64,000 nt of DNA from Peltaster fructicola (lineage: Eukaryota > Ascomycota > Dothideomycetes): assembly GCA_001592805.2 (NCBI GenBank), contig CP051139.1, positions 2,728,001-2,792,000 on the forward strand. Reading direction: 5' to 3'. A program made the translations under genes and the position numbers. The first letter of the stretch is position 1, and each line of letters opens with the position of its first letter. Positions 1 through 10,429 of this stretch are shown piece after piece. The notes under the pieces were generated by a model that saw only the letters and a list, made by a program, of their open reading frames with translations, made no database searches and was not told the origin of the DNA.

Positions 1-216
1 ATGTCAATGATATGCAGTGCGACGATTCATGGGCGTGCCGAACTGTCCCTGACATTATCAAGGATCATGCTTGCATGAAAAAAATATCCAATGTCCTCGG
101 CAAGGGAATGATGCTGTAGTGATCATGACACAGCTGCCCACAAAGACCGAATGATGCAGTCATTCATTTCCAATGTCTGAATCCCTCAGAATGGTACAGC
201 AAATCAATTGTAGAAT
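1..216. other. left-edge intergenic sequence
   Basis: No reading frame or RNA gene is supported here. It lies downstream of the leftward gene that ends at 217, so it probably holds that gene's 3' untranslated region. Confidence 0.5.
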
Positions 217-1257
217 CTAAGTGTTGGTTCGGCTTCGAGACGCGCTGGAAGGATCACTTGACAAGACTGGCGACGTTGCTGGGCTCCTGAAGTTCTGTCC
301 GATGTCTCCACTGGCAGTCTTTCTCACTGCTTGGCGCATGGTCTCTATGGTAAGCTCTCCATGAGTTCCGGGCTGCGTGAGATGACGGCTTGGGCTTTGT
401 TCAGCACTGGTTATGTGTGTCAGGCCACCCGTTTGACTGGCAGATGGTGACCGGAAGGGCGAGCGTGAGCGCGCTTGAATTGGTGCTGACGTTGGTAGTG
501 AACCAGTCTGTGAGGCAGTCTCACCAACAACAGGCGTTGGATGTTGATGCTCTGACTGAACCACATCAGCGAATGAGATGAATGATAATCGTCGAACATC
601 GTTAGGATCGATAGACCCGTATGTGCTCGTCTCTTCTTCATTAGGCGGTAGTAATCCTGACTGAGAGACGGACTCCAAATCATCTGCTGCCCGTGACGAG
701 TTCAGAGATGTAAGATCGAGATGGCTGGACGAGCCCTCCATGACAGACGCAGCTGCAGTTTGGTGGGTTGCAGAGGTCACGATTTCGACCTCATCCGGAT
801 TCAACTCTTGACTTGTGATCGCCTGAACCGACGCCTCGAGCGCCGGAGGTATGAAGTCCTCCGTTATAACATGAGTTGGCAGGTGTGCTTTTGGCTCTCC
901 TTCAAGTGTAGACATGGGCACCGGCTCTTGTACACTGCGCTCGAAGATCTCGCTTGACGCTGGACTATCCAGGCGAGGTGAAGCAGATCGAAGCAACGAG
1001 GGCGAGGTTACACCTGCGCTGGCATAAGCGGCTCTCGTTGGTGATATGGGTATCGGTTTGGGCTGTGTCTTGGGAGCAGCTTTGGGCTGGACCGGCAGTG
1101 GTGTGAGCGTTCCCTCTGGAGTGCCTAGCTGTTGGGAAGGCAATGCTGTCGACACATCTGCTCGAGTCTGCTCTGCCGTGGTTGGTTGTGCTTGTGGTTG
1201 TGGTGATTTTTGTGTCATGACAGCGTCCAGAACGAGTGGTATATCCATTGCTGCCAT
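217..1257 (-). CDS. disordered Ser/Pro-rich fungal protein
   Basis: An intronless 346-residue protein. It is rich in Ser, Pro, Thr and Gln and looks intrinsically disordered throughout. No enzyme fold, signal peptide or membrane segment is visible. Two short blocks look conserved rather than random: a stretch around residues 213-236 containing RRLSFISFADVVQ, and a C-terminal block containing GELTIETMRQAVRKT. From memory these blocks recur in ascomycete proteins of unknown function. An RRLSF site could be a basophilic kinase target; this is inference. The start could be the first Met or the Met three codons later (1248), since both have similar contexts. I do not recognise a function. Confidence 0.75.
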   Translation of the reverse strand: MAAMDIPLVLDAVMTQKSPQPQAQPTTAEQTRADVSTALPSQQLGTPEGTLTPLPVQPKAAPKTQPKPIPISPTRAAYASAGVTSPSLLRSASPRLDSPASSEIFERSVQEPVPMSTLEGEPKAHLPTHVITEDFIPPALEASVQAITSQELNPDEVEIVTSATHQTAAASVMEGSSSHLDLTSLNSSRAADDLESVSQSGLLPPNEEETSTYGSIDPNDVRRLSFISFADVVQSEHQHPTPVVGETASQTGSLPTSAPIQARSRSPFRSPSASQTGGLTHITSAEQSPSRHLTQPGTHGELTIETMRQAVRKTASGDIGQNFRSPATSPVLSSDPSSASRSRTNT

Positions 1258-1831
1258 TGTGCTAGGTGCTAGTCAGGTTGCTGCGTCGGAAAGTAAGAGC
1301 GAAGGCGCGTCCTGGAATCCAAGACTGGGTATATGAAGTTTCGAGAGCTGAAATACAACGTTGCGACAGGACCAAATACGAGGTAGGACCAACGGCAGTG
1401 GGTATCTCGATCGCACAATATCTGAAATGGTGCAGGCTCGCTGGTTGTCCGATAAAGACTCGTCGCGACGAGTGTCCACCAAGAGGAGTCGGGCTTTGCT
1501 TCAATGCCCAAGTCCGTTCGAATGCAACGAAGGACGAAAAGAAGGGAGCCTTGCTCGGATATTCTGAAACAGCGCCATAGTTATGGTCACAAGACGATGA
1601 CGAAATGGCACAGGGGAATGCAGCGTCGTCACATCTTCAGGGCCCTGACGATCTGCAAAGCACAGTTGCATGGCTGAATCATGTCAGCACTTGTCGATCA
1701 CCAACACGAGGCTCCATGAATAGGATTGCAATGCAAACGATTATCGTATATCTCGTAGGTATCGTATGTTCTTGTGCGTCCTCAATGCGCTAGGTTGCCT
1801 CTCAGTGACTGTCACAGGGCGTGCTCCTCGT
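1258..1831. other. intergenic region upstream of the disordered protein
   Basis: This 574-base stretch holds the promoter of the leftward gene at 217-1257 and the 3' flank of the leftward transglutaminase-core gene. Short open frames on both strands overlap one another and show no family motif. I see no RNA gene. Confidence 0.5.
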
Positions 1832-3991
1832 TCAACCCATCGTCCATTGTGCAACACCACCGAAGCTCATTCCGACCCTTCCTTTTCTCGCATGGTATTG
1901 CTGAATCGTAAGTCCTCTAGCGTCTTCATTATCATAGGTGGTGACAGTATAGATGCTGGCCTTCTGACCTGGTCGACCGAGATCTGCGATAGGTACGTCG
2001 AGCCACCAGACCTTGTCGCCCTGCTGGAACGGGATATGGTTTCGATTCGTGCCATCCAGAGCTTCCGTATGTAGCACGTAGAGGTAATAAGGTCCTCGGC
2101 CATTGCGCACAGGATCCCAATGAGGACACACACTCTGAAAGCTGAAACGAACAGTTGGACCCTGCTGGGAAAGGACGATTGGACAGTCAGTCGGTCGAAG
2201 ACTGATACTGCTCACACCCTCTTCCACGGTGAAGCCATTCCATACAGTTGCAGCCGTTCCATTCTTGTTGATGGTCATGTACTCCTCCCAGCTCATGATG
2301 CGACCGTCATTCCGGTATTGCCGTGAGGAGTCCTCCGGATAATGGCTGAGGCCAAATTCATCGTTACTTTTGGTAAAGTTGGATGGCGAGAAGTGCTTGT
2401 TGTATGGCTGGCCGCGTCCCTTGACATTGCCCGCGCCCCAACACGGATCGATGAGCTTCCAGGCACCACCATCAATCTTGACAGCGTTCCATGCGTGACC
2501 AGCTTTATAGGGCGGAACTGAGGCTCCAGGCTTCAGTGGTTCATAACCGAAGCCTTTACCGTTACCTCCCACGACGACCGCCTCGAGTCCAGACTTGAGA
2601 GCTAAGATGGCAAAGAGCGCAGCATAGCCTTCACATACAGCAAGACCGGTAGCAAGGGTGGATTGTGGTGTGCTGCGCTGCACGTTATTGTTGAAGAAGG
2701 CCACCGTGTCATAATCGATGTTATGGTGCAGCCAAGTGAATATCACTCTCGCCTTATCTGTGTCTGATGTGAAAGGTGCAGTGAGCTGCTGAGCCAGCCA
2801 GCCGAGGTCTTGCGACGGCAGTGTTTGTCGAGGGAATCTAGCTGCATGGTTATCAGGGGCAGAAAAGTCTCTACACAAGAGACATGCTCCCGCAGGAGCT
2901 GGGTGAGGTGGTGTTCCGTTGATCTGAGGCTTGCTAGCTTGAAGAGCTGCGAGATCTGGACGTGATGCAGTAGGGATTGGAGGCGGAGTGTTATCTGCTC
3001 GAGACCGATCAGGCAGACCTGGCGCTGCCTCCTTCTGAACATGACCAAAGCCCATGCTGAGTGCAGATCTTTTAGCGGGCGGTGGTGCAGCAGGACGTCT
3101 TGGCAGAACAGGTGTTGGTTCGTCCACTGCTTGCGAGGTGTTGCGTTTGGGCAGTGTTGGACCTGCTTGCTGAATTGCATTCCGTGCCGGTAGTGCAGGT
3201 GCTGATTCGACGGGCTGTCTCACGCTCCGCGCTGGCAATGTCGGCGCTTGCTCCTCTTCCACTTGTGACACTATATCAGACTTGCTGAAAGGTATGATCT
3301 GTCGAGCTCCGGCCGGTACGCCCTTCGGCAGTGAGGGCTGTGCTGGGAGTATCTGCTTCGGTCCAGCTGGGGTCTCGGTCTCGAGCTTTGCTGGCAAATT
3401 GCCAATCGTGGGTACGGAGGCTGGAGGTCTTGTTTGTGACCTTTCGAGTGGTCGTGGTGCTTCACTCCGTGGCGTCGAGGAAGATGACTTTCTGTTCTTT
3501 GGGAACCTCGCTGCTCTTGCTGCGGCATCCTTCTCTTCTTGTGTCCTCTTAGGCGGTAGCTTAGGTAGTGCAGATGGATCGTATTCAGGAGCACGGATGG
3601 TGTAGCAACCTGAACCAGAGGTAAAGGAAGTGCCGTTAGACATGGTGGAAAACGATGTCTCTGCTGTGGCCGTTGATTTCATAGACTCGTTACTGTCTCT
3701 TCGACTGATAATCATGTCTGATGGCTTTCTGCTGTGCGAAGAGGGTGTCTCTGACGGTCTACGAGATGGCAGCGCTGGTGACTTAGCGGCGGGGCGGGAT
3801 GGTAATGCTGGAGGAGGTGGCCTGGATGTAGAGGAGCGTGTTGGAAGTGCAGGTGCTTGTGATGAGGCTGTTGACGAGCGCGTCGGCAGCGCTGGTCGTT
3901 GTGGCAGCTGCGGTAGCTGAGGAGCTTGAGGGACTTCTTGATGCTGCCATTTTCCGTCAACGTTCACCCACTGTTTCTGAACCTCCATCAT
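1832..3991 (-). CDS. transglutaminase-core domain protein with long proline-rich N-terminus
   Basis: A 719-residue protein with two parts. Residues 1 to about 410 are disordered and packed with Pro-rich repeats such as ALPTR, ALPSR and LPARS, which look like SH3-ligand sites. The C-terminal part is a transglutaminase-like fold. A Cys-His-Asp triad is intact: Cys453 in VCEGYA, His499 in GHAWNAV and Asp515 in LIDPCWG, with family spacing. Fungal proteins of this fold include the cytokinesis factor Cyk3, which has an N-terminal SH3 domain; none is visible here, so this is not a simple Cyk3 orthologue. Activity (crosslinking, protease or neither) cannot be told. I start at the ATG pair at 3991/3988 because the open frame upstream lacks protein-like composition. 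Cytosolic location is inferred. Confidence 0.85.
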   Translation of the reverse strand: MMEVQKQWVNVDGKWQHQEVPQAPQLPQLPQRPALPTRSSTASSQAPALPTRSSTSRPPPPALPSRPAAKSPALPSRRPSETPSSHSRKPSDMIISRRDSNESMKSTATAETSFSTMSNGTSFTSGSGCYTIRAPEYDPSALPKLPPKRTQEEKDAAARAARFPKNRKSSSSTPRSEAPRPLERSQTRPPASVPTIGNLPAKLETETPAGPKQILPAQPSLPKGVPAGARQIIPFSKSDIVSQVEEEQAPTLPARSVRQPVESAPALPARNAIQQAGPTLPKRNTSQAVDEPTPVLPRRPAAPPPAKRSALSMGFGHVQKEAAPGLPDRSRADNTPPPIPTASRPDLAALQASKPQINGTPPHPAPAGACLLCRDFSAPDNHAARFPRQTLPSQDLGWLAQQLTAPFTSDTDKARVIFTWLHHNIDYDTVAFFNNNVQRSTPQSTLATGLAVCEGYAALFAILALKSGLEAVVVGGNGKGFGYEPLKPGASVPPYKAGHAWNAVKIDGGAWKLIDPCWGAGNVKGRGQPYNKHFSPSNFTKSNDEFGLSHYPEDSSRQYRNDGRIMSWEEYMTINKNGTAATVWNGFTVEEGVSSISLRPTDCPIVLSQQGPTVRFSFQSVCPHWDPVRNGRGPYYLYVLHTEALDGTNRNHIPFQQGDKVWWLDVPIADLGRPGQKASIYTVTTYDNEDARGLTIQQYHARKGRVGMSFGGVAQWTMG

Positions 3992-4489
3992 CTTGTTGAC
4001 GGTTGTGTTGAGGATGCTGCCGATGTAAGCGATGCGCACAACCGTCAAGTCGTTGAATGACGGTGTGTGTGCATGGAAACGGGAGTTGATCCTGCGACGA
4101 ACGCACGATATATGGTTATGAGCTGGAATCGAAAGTGTAGATGCGGGATGAAGCACAGCCACGAAATCCTTCCCATTCTGAGCCCAGCGGTGGTGCAGAT
4201 ACTACGCCTTGAATCATTGCATAGTTGCGCACTCCAATGCCGCAGCACCCAGATATATCAGGATGATGGGATTCTCTCTGGTCAACACTGCGTTTGTACG
4301 CTTGAAAATCTCGAGCGAGCCGTCCTTTTGATGTCGTATTTGTCGTCCTCGTCTACTGGTTCGTTGTGCATGATAGGAAGTGTTAGTACTAAAGCTCGAT
4401 CTGGATCGCAGGAGTGCATGCGTGGATCACCATCTTTGCTGAGTCCTGTTCGCTGTTGTCGATGTATGTGGACGCGCCGACGGTCAATC
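3992..4489. other. intergenic region
   Basis: This holds the promoter and leader of the transglutaminase-core gene and the 3' flank of the leftward small membrane protein gene. Open frames of up to 146 codons are present but none shows a domain or conserved motif, so I call no gene. Confidence 0.45.
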
Positions 4490-4792
4490 TCAGTCGTTGG
4501 CCTTTGAAGCATCAAGGTTCAATGCATCTCGTTTCTGTTGCAACAACGCTTTGGCTCGAGCACGCTCCTCGACATGAGAGATCTTGATCTCAAGCTCAAG
4601 CTTGCGATTGGTCAGCTCCTGTCGAAGTGTCTCCATCTGCTGAAGTCTTTCTGTCGGTGATGCTTGGACGACTGCTCGCTTTTCGGTATCAGACTTCAGT
4701 GTCGCGCCAGTGATCGCTCCTACTGAGGCTAACGCAGCTGCTGAACCAGCGAAGATGAAGCTGCGATATTTCTGCAATCCTGTCGCGGCCAT
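4490..4792 (-). CDS. small single-pass membrane protein with coiled coil
   Basis: A 100-residue protein starting MAATGLQKYR. Residues about 8-28 form one hydrophobic segment with Ala/Gly-rich small residues (FAGSAAALASVGAITGATL). Residues about 45-90 are a charged heptad-like helix, with ERLQQMETLRQEL and VEERARAKA, typical of a coiled coil. The short positive N-terminus, one membrane helix and coiled-coil tail resemble small mitochondrial inner-membrane proteins of ascomycetes, but this placement is inference. The frame extends 41 codons upstream; I prefer the internal ATG because the upstream part has no hydrophobic or helical pattern and would run into the HSK3 start. It is divergent from HSK3. 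Confidence 0.7.
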   Translation of the reverse strand: MAATGLQKYRSFIFAGSAAALASVGAITGATLKSDTEKRAVVQASPTERLQQMETLRQELTNRKLELEIKISHVEERARAKALLQQKRDALNLDASKAND

Positions 4793-4913
4793 GTTGGATG
4801 TGCAAATGGGAAAGTGGTTGACGGAGCAATTCGACACAAGCAACTTTTGAAGCTTTTGGAAACAACCCGCGCGTCTTGGACGCGATGCTTCACAACCAAC
4901 ACATCCCAACACC
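4793..4913. promoter_or_regulatory. 121-bp bidirectional promoter (small membrane protein / HSK3)
   Basis: Only 121 bases separate the two start codons, so both transcripts must begin within this segment or overlap. No clear TATA box is seen. Confidence 0.6.
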
Positions 4914-5264
4914 ATGTCGTATCAACCACGAACACCAGGCGTGACACAGACACAATCCGCTTTACGCAGCTCTACTGCACCTTCAGCTAAAGCTCGACAA
5001 CTCTCCCATCTAAATGCTCAGCTAGCACAGCTCACGGCTAACATGAGCGATCTTGAGAACCTTCTCCGGATGACATCTGTACAAGCAGAGGCTATGCGCG
5101 GTTTAGGAGGGTACACCGCTGCACTGTAAGTCAACACATGGGTCTATCGACATAGCTAACTCGTACTTAGCTTCATGGCATCGTCTAAGGTCCTTGGAGA
5201 AGAGACAGTCAACAACTCAACTGCGGAAGCAGTTGACGATACAGAGACTGCAAACAAAGGATGA
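4914..5264 (+). CDS. HSK3: DASH/Dam1 complex subunit Hsk3
   Basis: Two exons (4914-5125, 5171-5264) give 101 residues. The 45-base intron has a GTAAGT donor, a GCTAAC branch site and a TTAG acceptor. The core, around residues 27-82, carries the family pattern: LSHLNAQLAQL, then DLENLLRMT, QAEAMRGLGGY, and, across the splice, LFMASSKVLGEE. Hsk3 is a small helical subunit of the fungal DASH ring that couples kinetochores to microtubule plus ends. The length matches the family. Orthology rests on this recognised pattern; no alignment was run. The frame would stop right after the intron start if unspliced, so splicing is needed for the conserved C-terminal block. Confidence 0.9.
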
Positions 5265-6587
5265 TTTGACTAGACGGAGGGTGCTAGAGGAGGATCATGT
5301 ACTTATGATCGTCGTCCCGAGACAGAAGCACCTTTATGCAATTAGCTCGGCCAGCAGTTCCAGGACTACTTCGACTACGCTGAACACCCACAAGACCATG
5401 GTTGGAGAGAAAGTCATAGCCCACAGACAAAGCACGAGCTGCTGCACAAGTGCATGCTTTGCATGACCCAGCTAGCCAGAAATTGGAGACAAGCCTGCTA
5501 CCATGTCAACCACTACTGCAGGTTCGAAGCAACCTACACTTCTCAAGGACGATGAGTCTAAGCGATACCGGTCTCCCGTGTAACGATCTATGGTCGCTGG
5601 CAAGATATGCCTCCACTATGACAGAGTCGGGAGGTCAGCACTGCAAGGCGTCCAGACACTTTGGATGCAAGGTCGTGCTACTGCATTTGCTGTCGCGTTT
5701 GGTGAATGCTGAAGTCGATAGATACTACGAGCAACACTTTTCTCGTCAAGCTTACGATGAACGTGTTCACTGGTTGGCAACGATCTAACTCAAATCGCTT
5801 CCGAGGCATATCTGTGATTGTGTAGCTAGGCAGGATATTTGTACTTCGATTGTATCACGTAACAAAGATCCTTTCCTAATCATTGGCGATGTCCAAGACT
5901 TCAGGAGCAGCTCACAAGGCATGACAGATATGAATGATACCAATGCGACCTCGACTCAACTGGTGAAAACGACATACACCACACCATTGTGGCTAACCAT
6001 CGTGTACAGGAGCGATCGGCCACTGTAATCAGACTGAAGGCTGAAGTCTTGACAGACCTGACGTACATCCGCAAGCCCAGTGTCTTCCAAGGTTGCTCTG
6101 GGACTCGACAGATGACCCTGTCGCCGTGCCAGCCACACAGAGCACGTTCTTGCATTGTAGAATAGCAATGAGACAGGATTATCGTACGGGTCTGACATTA
6201 AGGATAGTATTGGTCAGACAGAGCCCTGACATCTGTCGATCTCACCGTTCACTTGGTCCTGGTTGGCCGTTGACAATCTGCTGTATTCACTGGTCCTGGT
6301 CAATGCTGGTCCGGTGCATAGACAAGCTAAGTTTGAGGCCGTGATCTCCTCAAGCAAAACTAATGCTGGCACGCCAGCTTCATTAGCTCTTCCATACGTT
6401 GTTCTAGCATCGCCGGCTGCAGAGCATCGCATAGAGAAACAAAAACAAGTGTTTGTGAGCATCGGAGGTCACCCATGCCTTGCAGAGCGCTAGAGACATC
6501 GCACTCTAGCCCAGAATTTCGTCTCATCTCATTCTCGACCAAAAATGACAAAAAAAACTCAGCGTCGAGGTGTAGTAACTTAGGAAG
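5265..6587. other. gene-poor stretch between HSK3 and tRNA-Lys
   Basis: About 1.3 kb without a supportable protein gene. The longest frame (5450-5788, + strand) has no motif. A 26-codon frame at 5503-5583 has a good initiation context but no support. The right end holds the Pol III terminator of the tRNA gene. Confidence 0.45.
6550..6557 (-). terminator. Pol III terminator of tRNA-Lys
   Basis: A run of eight T on the minus strand, 30 bases past the tRNA 3' end. It is the first run of four or more T downstream of the gene. Confidence 0.7.
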
Positions 6588-6672
6588 AGCCCTACGTGGG
6601 GGTCGAACCCACAACCTTGAGATCGTGCTCTTATTTAAGAGTCTCACGCTCTACCGATTGAGCTAGCAAGGC
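6588..6672 (-). tRNA. tRNA-Lys (CUU) with 12-nt intron
   Basis: The minus strand folds as a full cloverleaf. The acceptor pairs GCCTTGC with GTAGGGC (two G-T wobbles) and the discriminator base is U. The D arm matches the A box (TAGCTCAATCGG). The anticodon stem is TGAGA/TCTCA around a seven-base loop with CTT at positions 34-36. A 12-base intron sits after position 37 in the canonical place; its TAAGAG pairs with the anticodon region, as the tRNA splicing endonuclease expects. The T arm carries GGTTCGACC (B box). The mature body is 73 nt before CCA addition. Confidence 0.95.
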
Positions 6673-7562
6673 CAATTGCTAGTTATTCGCTGATGGAAGC
6701 CGAAAGCAAAATTTGGTATAAGGCGCTGCAAAATCTGACAGCGACGATCAGGAGGCAGGGTCCAGGCCGTTGGTCATTCATGGTCCCACCCCAGAGGGCA
6801 GGCAGCCTTTGTGGGAGACGTAGATGATCAGAAGTCTTGGTTTCGCCCTTGGACACCGACGACGACGACGATGAATCTGAAGTTGAGATGTTGAGTCCGG
6901 TCGTGTCGATACAAAGCAGCAGCAACAGCCACTAGGACTGCGTTGCTATCTTGGAGCTGTAGGAGTACTCGATCTTGAAGAGCTATATGTCGTTCGATGT
7001 TTGTTAGGGCGCGACGATCGGATCATTCTGTGTGTCTGTCATCGTTAGCTAGGCAGTAAACTCACAATGCTTTGCCAGGTACATATCTGCTGATGACGAG
7101 ACATTCAGTCTTCCGAGCGAATATCGGTAATCGTTTGAATTCAAGCTCATCGTTCAGCACGTACATCGGCTGTACTAGACGGAACGTAGACGAGACCGGC
7201 TGGCAACACTTGCAGACCTCAGCCTTGGCGTATGGTATGAATAGCCCAACCTGATTCCTGCTTGTGCTCAGAAGGACACGACCTAGCTGGTGTCGTATTT
7301 GTTTCATGTCGAGACCGGCAAGTGCACTGATTGCTGGATGCGCGACGGTTTGGCGATACGAGGTCAGGAGGACAACGGACGAGCAGATTGAACTTGCTCA
7401 AAGACATAGGTGAGTGTCATGAAACATGTATACCGCAGAGGTAAGTGTTGTTGTGGACGAGGTGAGGTTGGCTGCACGCTCTTGCCTTGTCAAGACGCTC
7501 GAAAGCCAAGACACTGCAACCGCGCACAACACCACCACAACAACACAAGAAAGTCTCTAGCG
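6673..7562. other. intergenic region
   Basis: About 890 bases upstream of the tRNA gene and of the rightward gene at 7563. Short frames only, no motif. The right end is rich in CAACA repeats close to the next start codon, typical of an ascomycete 5' leader. Confidence 0.45.
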
Positions 7563-8201
7563 ATGCACGACCATCCCACCCTTCGCAACATAAAGGCACT
7601 CTTCGTGCAAAAGAAGTATCGACAGTGCATTCACGTTTGCGAGACACTGCTAGACGACTGTGACGATGATCTCTGTCTGTACATACACTTCTACCTAGCC
7701 ATGGCGCATGACGACCTGGCTCGACAGATGTACGACCGATCCAGATCGAAGTCTGCGCGCCTCGCACTGGCTGAGGAGTATTACGAAGAAGCACTCAACC
7801 TGGTCGCCGATGTCCAAAGAGAGTACTGTATCATGTCTCCGCAACGACTACCTCGAGCCGCGTCTTCTATGTCTCTACTAACGACCTCGTCGTACACCCT
7901 GGGACCCAATATACAACTGACAGAACATGCGAGGGCTATGAGAGAGCAGATACTTACACATCTGACACTGGTACAAGAGGTAAGAGCACGAATTGATGAA
8001 GTCCGGAAGAAGAGGCAAGCTTCGCCACGCACACCAACCTTGCAATCATCAAAGAGCTTCTGGCTGTTCACTCCAGAGACCACAAGGTCATCCGAGAAGC
8101 AGTCGCGCATAGCAGAAGGCAAAGCGAGAGAATGGAAGAGAGAGCGATTCCAGCCGGATCGATACATACTTCTAGCTGAGAAGGCATTGGCAGAGCTTTA
8201 A
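7563..8201 (+). CDS. conserved fungal protein, helical, TPR-like N-terminus
   Basis: A 212-residue intronless protein starting MHDHPTLRNIKALF. The N-terminal ~85 residues look like paired helices: IKALFVQKKYRQCIHVCETLL, then LYIHFYLAMAHDDLARQMYDRS, and EEYYEEALNLV. This is the spacing of a TPR-like helical repeat. A Ser-rich middle (about 105-125) precedes a helix ending in VRARIDEVRKKRQ. The C-terminus ends in RERFQPDRYILLAEKALAEL, a block that I recall from uncharacterised ascomycete proteins. The frame is open 51 codons upstream, but that part is Cys/His-rich and unlike protein; the chosen ATG follows a CA-rich leader. Function unknown. Confidence 0.75.
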   Translation: MHDHPTLRNIKALFVQKKYRQCIHVCETLLDDCDDDLCLYIHFYLAMAHDDLARQMYDRSRSKSARLALAEEYYEEALNLVADVQREYCIMSPQRLPRAASSMSLLTTSSYTLGPNIQLTEHARAMREQILTHLTLVQEVRARIDEVRKKRQASPRTPTLQSSKSFWLFTPETTRSSEKQSRIAEGKAREWKRERFQPDRYILLAEKALAEL

Positions 8202-8738
8202 CAACGACGGGTCTGGAGAACGTAGTTATGTGGTACTGCTCGAGGAGAACCATCGGCGTATTGGATGACGGAGTGTCTAAGGAATGTCAGCAATGATCTC
8301 AAGTATCAATGATGTATGCAGCGAGGTTGGGTGCAGTCAGTCTCCCTTTTCTAAACATTGACATTTGCAAGCATTTGTCGATGCTCGCGATCATTCATAC
8401 GGCTCTTCCTATAGCTGAATGGGTAGATATATTCTCATCTTCGTAGGCTGGAAAGAAAGGAGGTTCACTTACCATTACGTGCGTGTTCTGTTCATGAAAA
8501 TGTCGCCCAGGAAGAATCTGAAGTCACCGCTGGCAGGGTCTGTGCGAGCGCTCTATTTGGCACGCTGCCACGCAGCACATGGAATGAATAAGCCAAGTGT
8601 TCATGACATCAAGGCCAGATATGTCCAGGTAAGATATCATAAACGGTTCTCTTTCCTCGTTCTCTTTGTCGTCAAGCCGCAAATGTGCGCCAATAGCGAC
8701 TTCAAAAACCTGACCTGCAGCACAAACATCTCTCAAAG
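8202..8738. other. intergenic region upstream of ERO1
   Basis: About 540 bases containing the 3' flank of the gene ending at 8201 and the ERO1 promoter. A 107-codon frame crosses it but has no motif and overlaps the ERO1 signal-peptide exon. Confidence 0.45.
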
Positions 8739-10429
8739 ATGAAGGCCACACGATCGTTTTACCTTGCATTCTTCGCCCTCTTCAGTGAGTGCTCAGCAAG
8801 GGGCTCGCCTACGTATTCCAGTCCGGATGTCTGCGCAGTAAGTCGTTTCGCTCAGAGAAGGCTCAACTGACCCAGCAGTTCGAACCGAATGCCAAGGTCT
8901 CCGACGCATGCGCATCATACACAGACTTGGACACGCTCAACAATCGACTGAATCCATACATCCGCAACCTTGCCAACAATACAGACTTCTTCTCATACTA
9001 CAGACTCAACCTCTACAACAAGAAATGCCCGTTCTGGGACGATGAGAGCGGCACCTGTGGCAACTCGGCATGCGCTGTCAGGAAAGTCGAGAACGAAGAA
9101 GACATACCCGAAATATGGCGAGCGGAAGAACTGGGTAGATTGGTAGGGCCGAAAGCGCATCACCCTGGGAAGCAGCAGCAGAAAGAGCGAAAGCCACTCT
9201 CTGGCGAACTGGGCGACGTAGGAGAGAGTTGTATCGTGGAGTACGACGATGAGTGTGACGACAGAGACTACTGCGTGCCTGAAGACGAGACAGCTGCAGG
9301 AAAAGGCGACTACGTCAGTCTCGCGGACAATCCAGAGCGCTTCACAGGTTACGGTGGTGAGAGCGCACACCAGATCTGGGAAGCCATCTACCGAGAGAAC
9401 TGCTTTTCGCGACCAGGAGAAGAGATTGGCTCGACGAGTCCGTTCTCGAACAATCAGCTGCTAGCTGTCAACGACTTCAAGCAGGTCATGCAGGCACATG
9501 GTGAGCCCGACGAATGTCTGGAGAAACGAGTGTTCTACAGGATAGTGTCTGGAATGCACGCATCGATATCGACACATCTCTGTGATCAGTATCTCAACCA
9601 GACGACTGGTGAATGGGCACCCAATCTGCAGTGCTACAAGGAGCGACTGCATCACCATCCGGAGCGTATCTCAAATCTCTACTTCAATTACGCACTCGTG
9701 CTGCGTGCGGTTGGCAAGCTGAAGGATTACGTTCGTGGCTACACCTTCTGCACAGGCGATAGTCAACAAGATCGCCAAACGCGCGAGATGATGTCCGAGC
9801 TGGCAGCTGCTATACCACCAGGTCCAAAAATATTCGACGAGAGTGTTATGTTTCAAGACACAACGAGCGGTGTTGAATTGAAGGACGACTTCAAGAATCG
9901 CTTCCGTAACATCAGCAGAGTCATGGACTGTGTTGGTTGCGATAAGTGTCGGTTATGGGGCAAGCTACAGACCAACGGCCTGGGCACCGCGCTCAAGGTG
10001 TTGTTCGAATTTGGCGGCGACCACGCGTCTGAGGATCATACACTTCTGCGACGTACAGAGCTGGTTGCCCTAATCAACACCCTCGACAAGATCAGTTCGG
10101 CGTTGAAAGCCCTGGAGAGGTTCCGAGTTCTTGCAACAGAGCTAGTGGAGACACCAACACTAGACGAACTCGAAGACCTTGAAGAGAGGTACGACGAACC
10201 AACACAAGCAACAGGAGAAGAGGAAGAAGGCGTGGCGAGCGCGTTCTGGGAAGAGCTTGATCTGGTCTGGCGAGCGTATGTCTGGGTGCTCAAGTCCTGG
10301 TTCAACGCGCCGAGACTGCTCTTCGACATCACTGCAAAAGAGACGATCAGGCTGTTTCAGTACTGGATGGGCAAGCCGGTACCTGAGCGGTCGTGGCAGT
10401 TCCGCGCCCCAAGCCATGAAGAGCTATAG
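8739..10429 (+). CDS. ERO1: endoplasmic oxidoreductin Ero1
   Basis: Two exons (8739-8837; 8876 or 8879-10429) give about 550 residues. Exon 1 encodes a signal peptide (MKATRSFYLAFFALFSECSA). The intron is very short (38 or 41 bases) with GTAAGT and a tandem CAGCAG acceptor. Ero1 is the ER flavoenzyme that reoxidises protein disulfide isomerase using oxygen. Visible hallmarks are DACASYTDLDTLNNRLNPYI, the outer shuttle cysteines in CGNSAC (after CPFWDDES), SGMHASISTHLC, and the active-site CVGCDKC near residues 384-390, followed by LWGKLQTNGLGTALKVLFE. The protein ends in HEEL, close to an HDEL/KDEL retrieval signal. An acidic, Glu-rich stretch lies near residue 460-475. FAD binding and location follow from the family. 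Confidence 0.95.

Noticed and set aside
5503-5583. 26-codon + strand frame with good start context (MSTTTAGSKQPT)
   Set aside because: Too short and without a splice partner or known family; may be chance.
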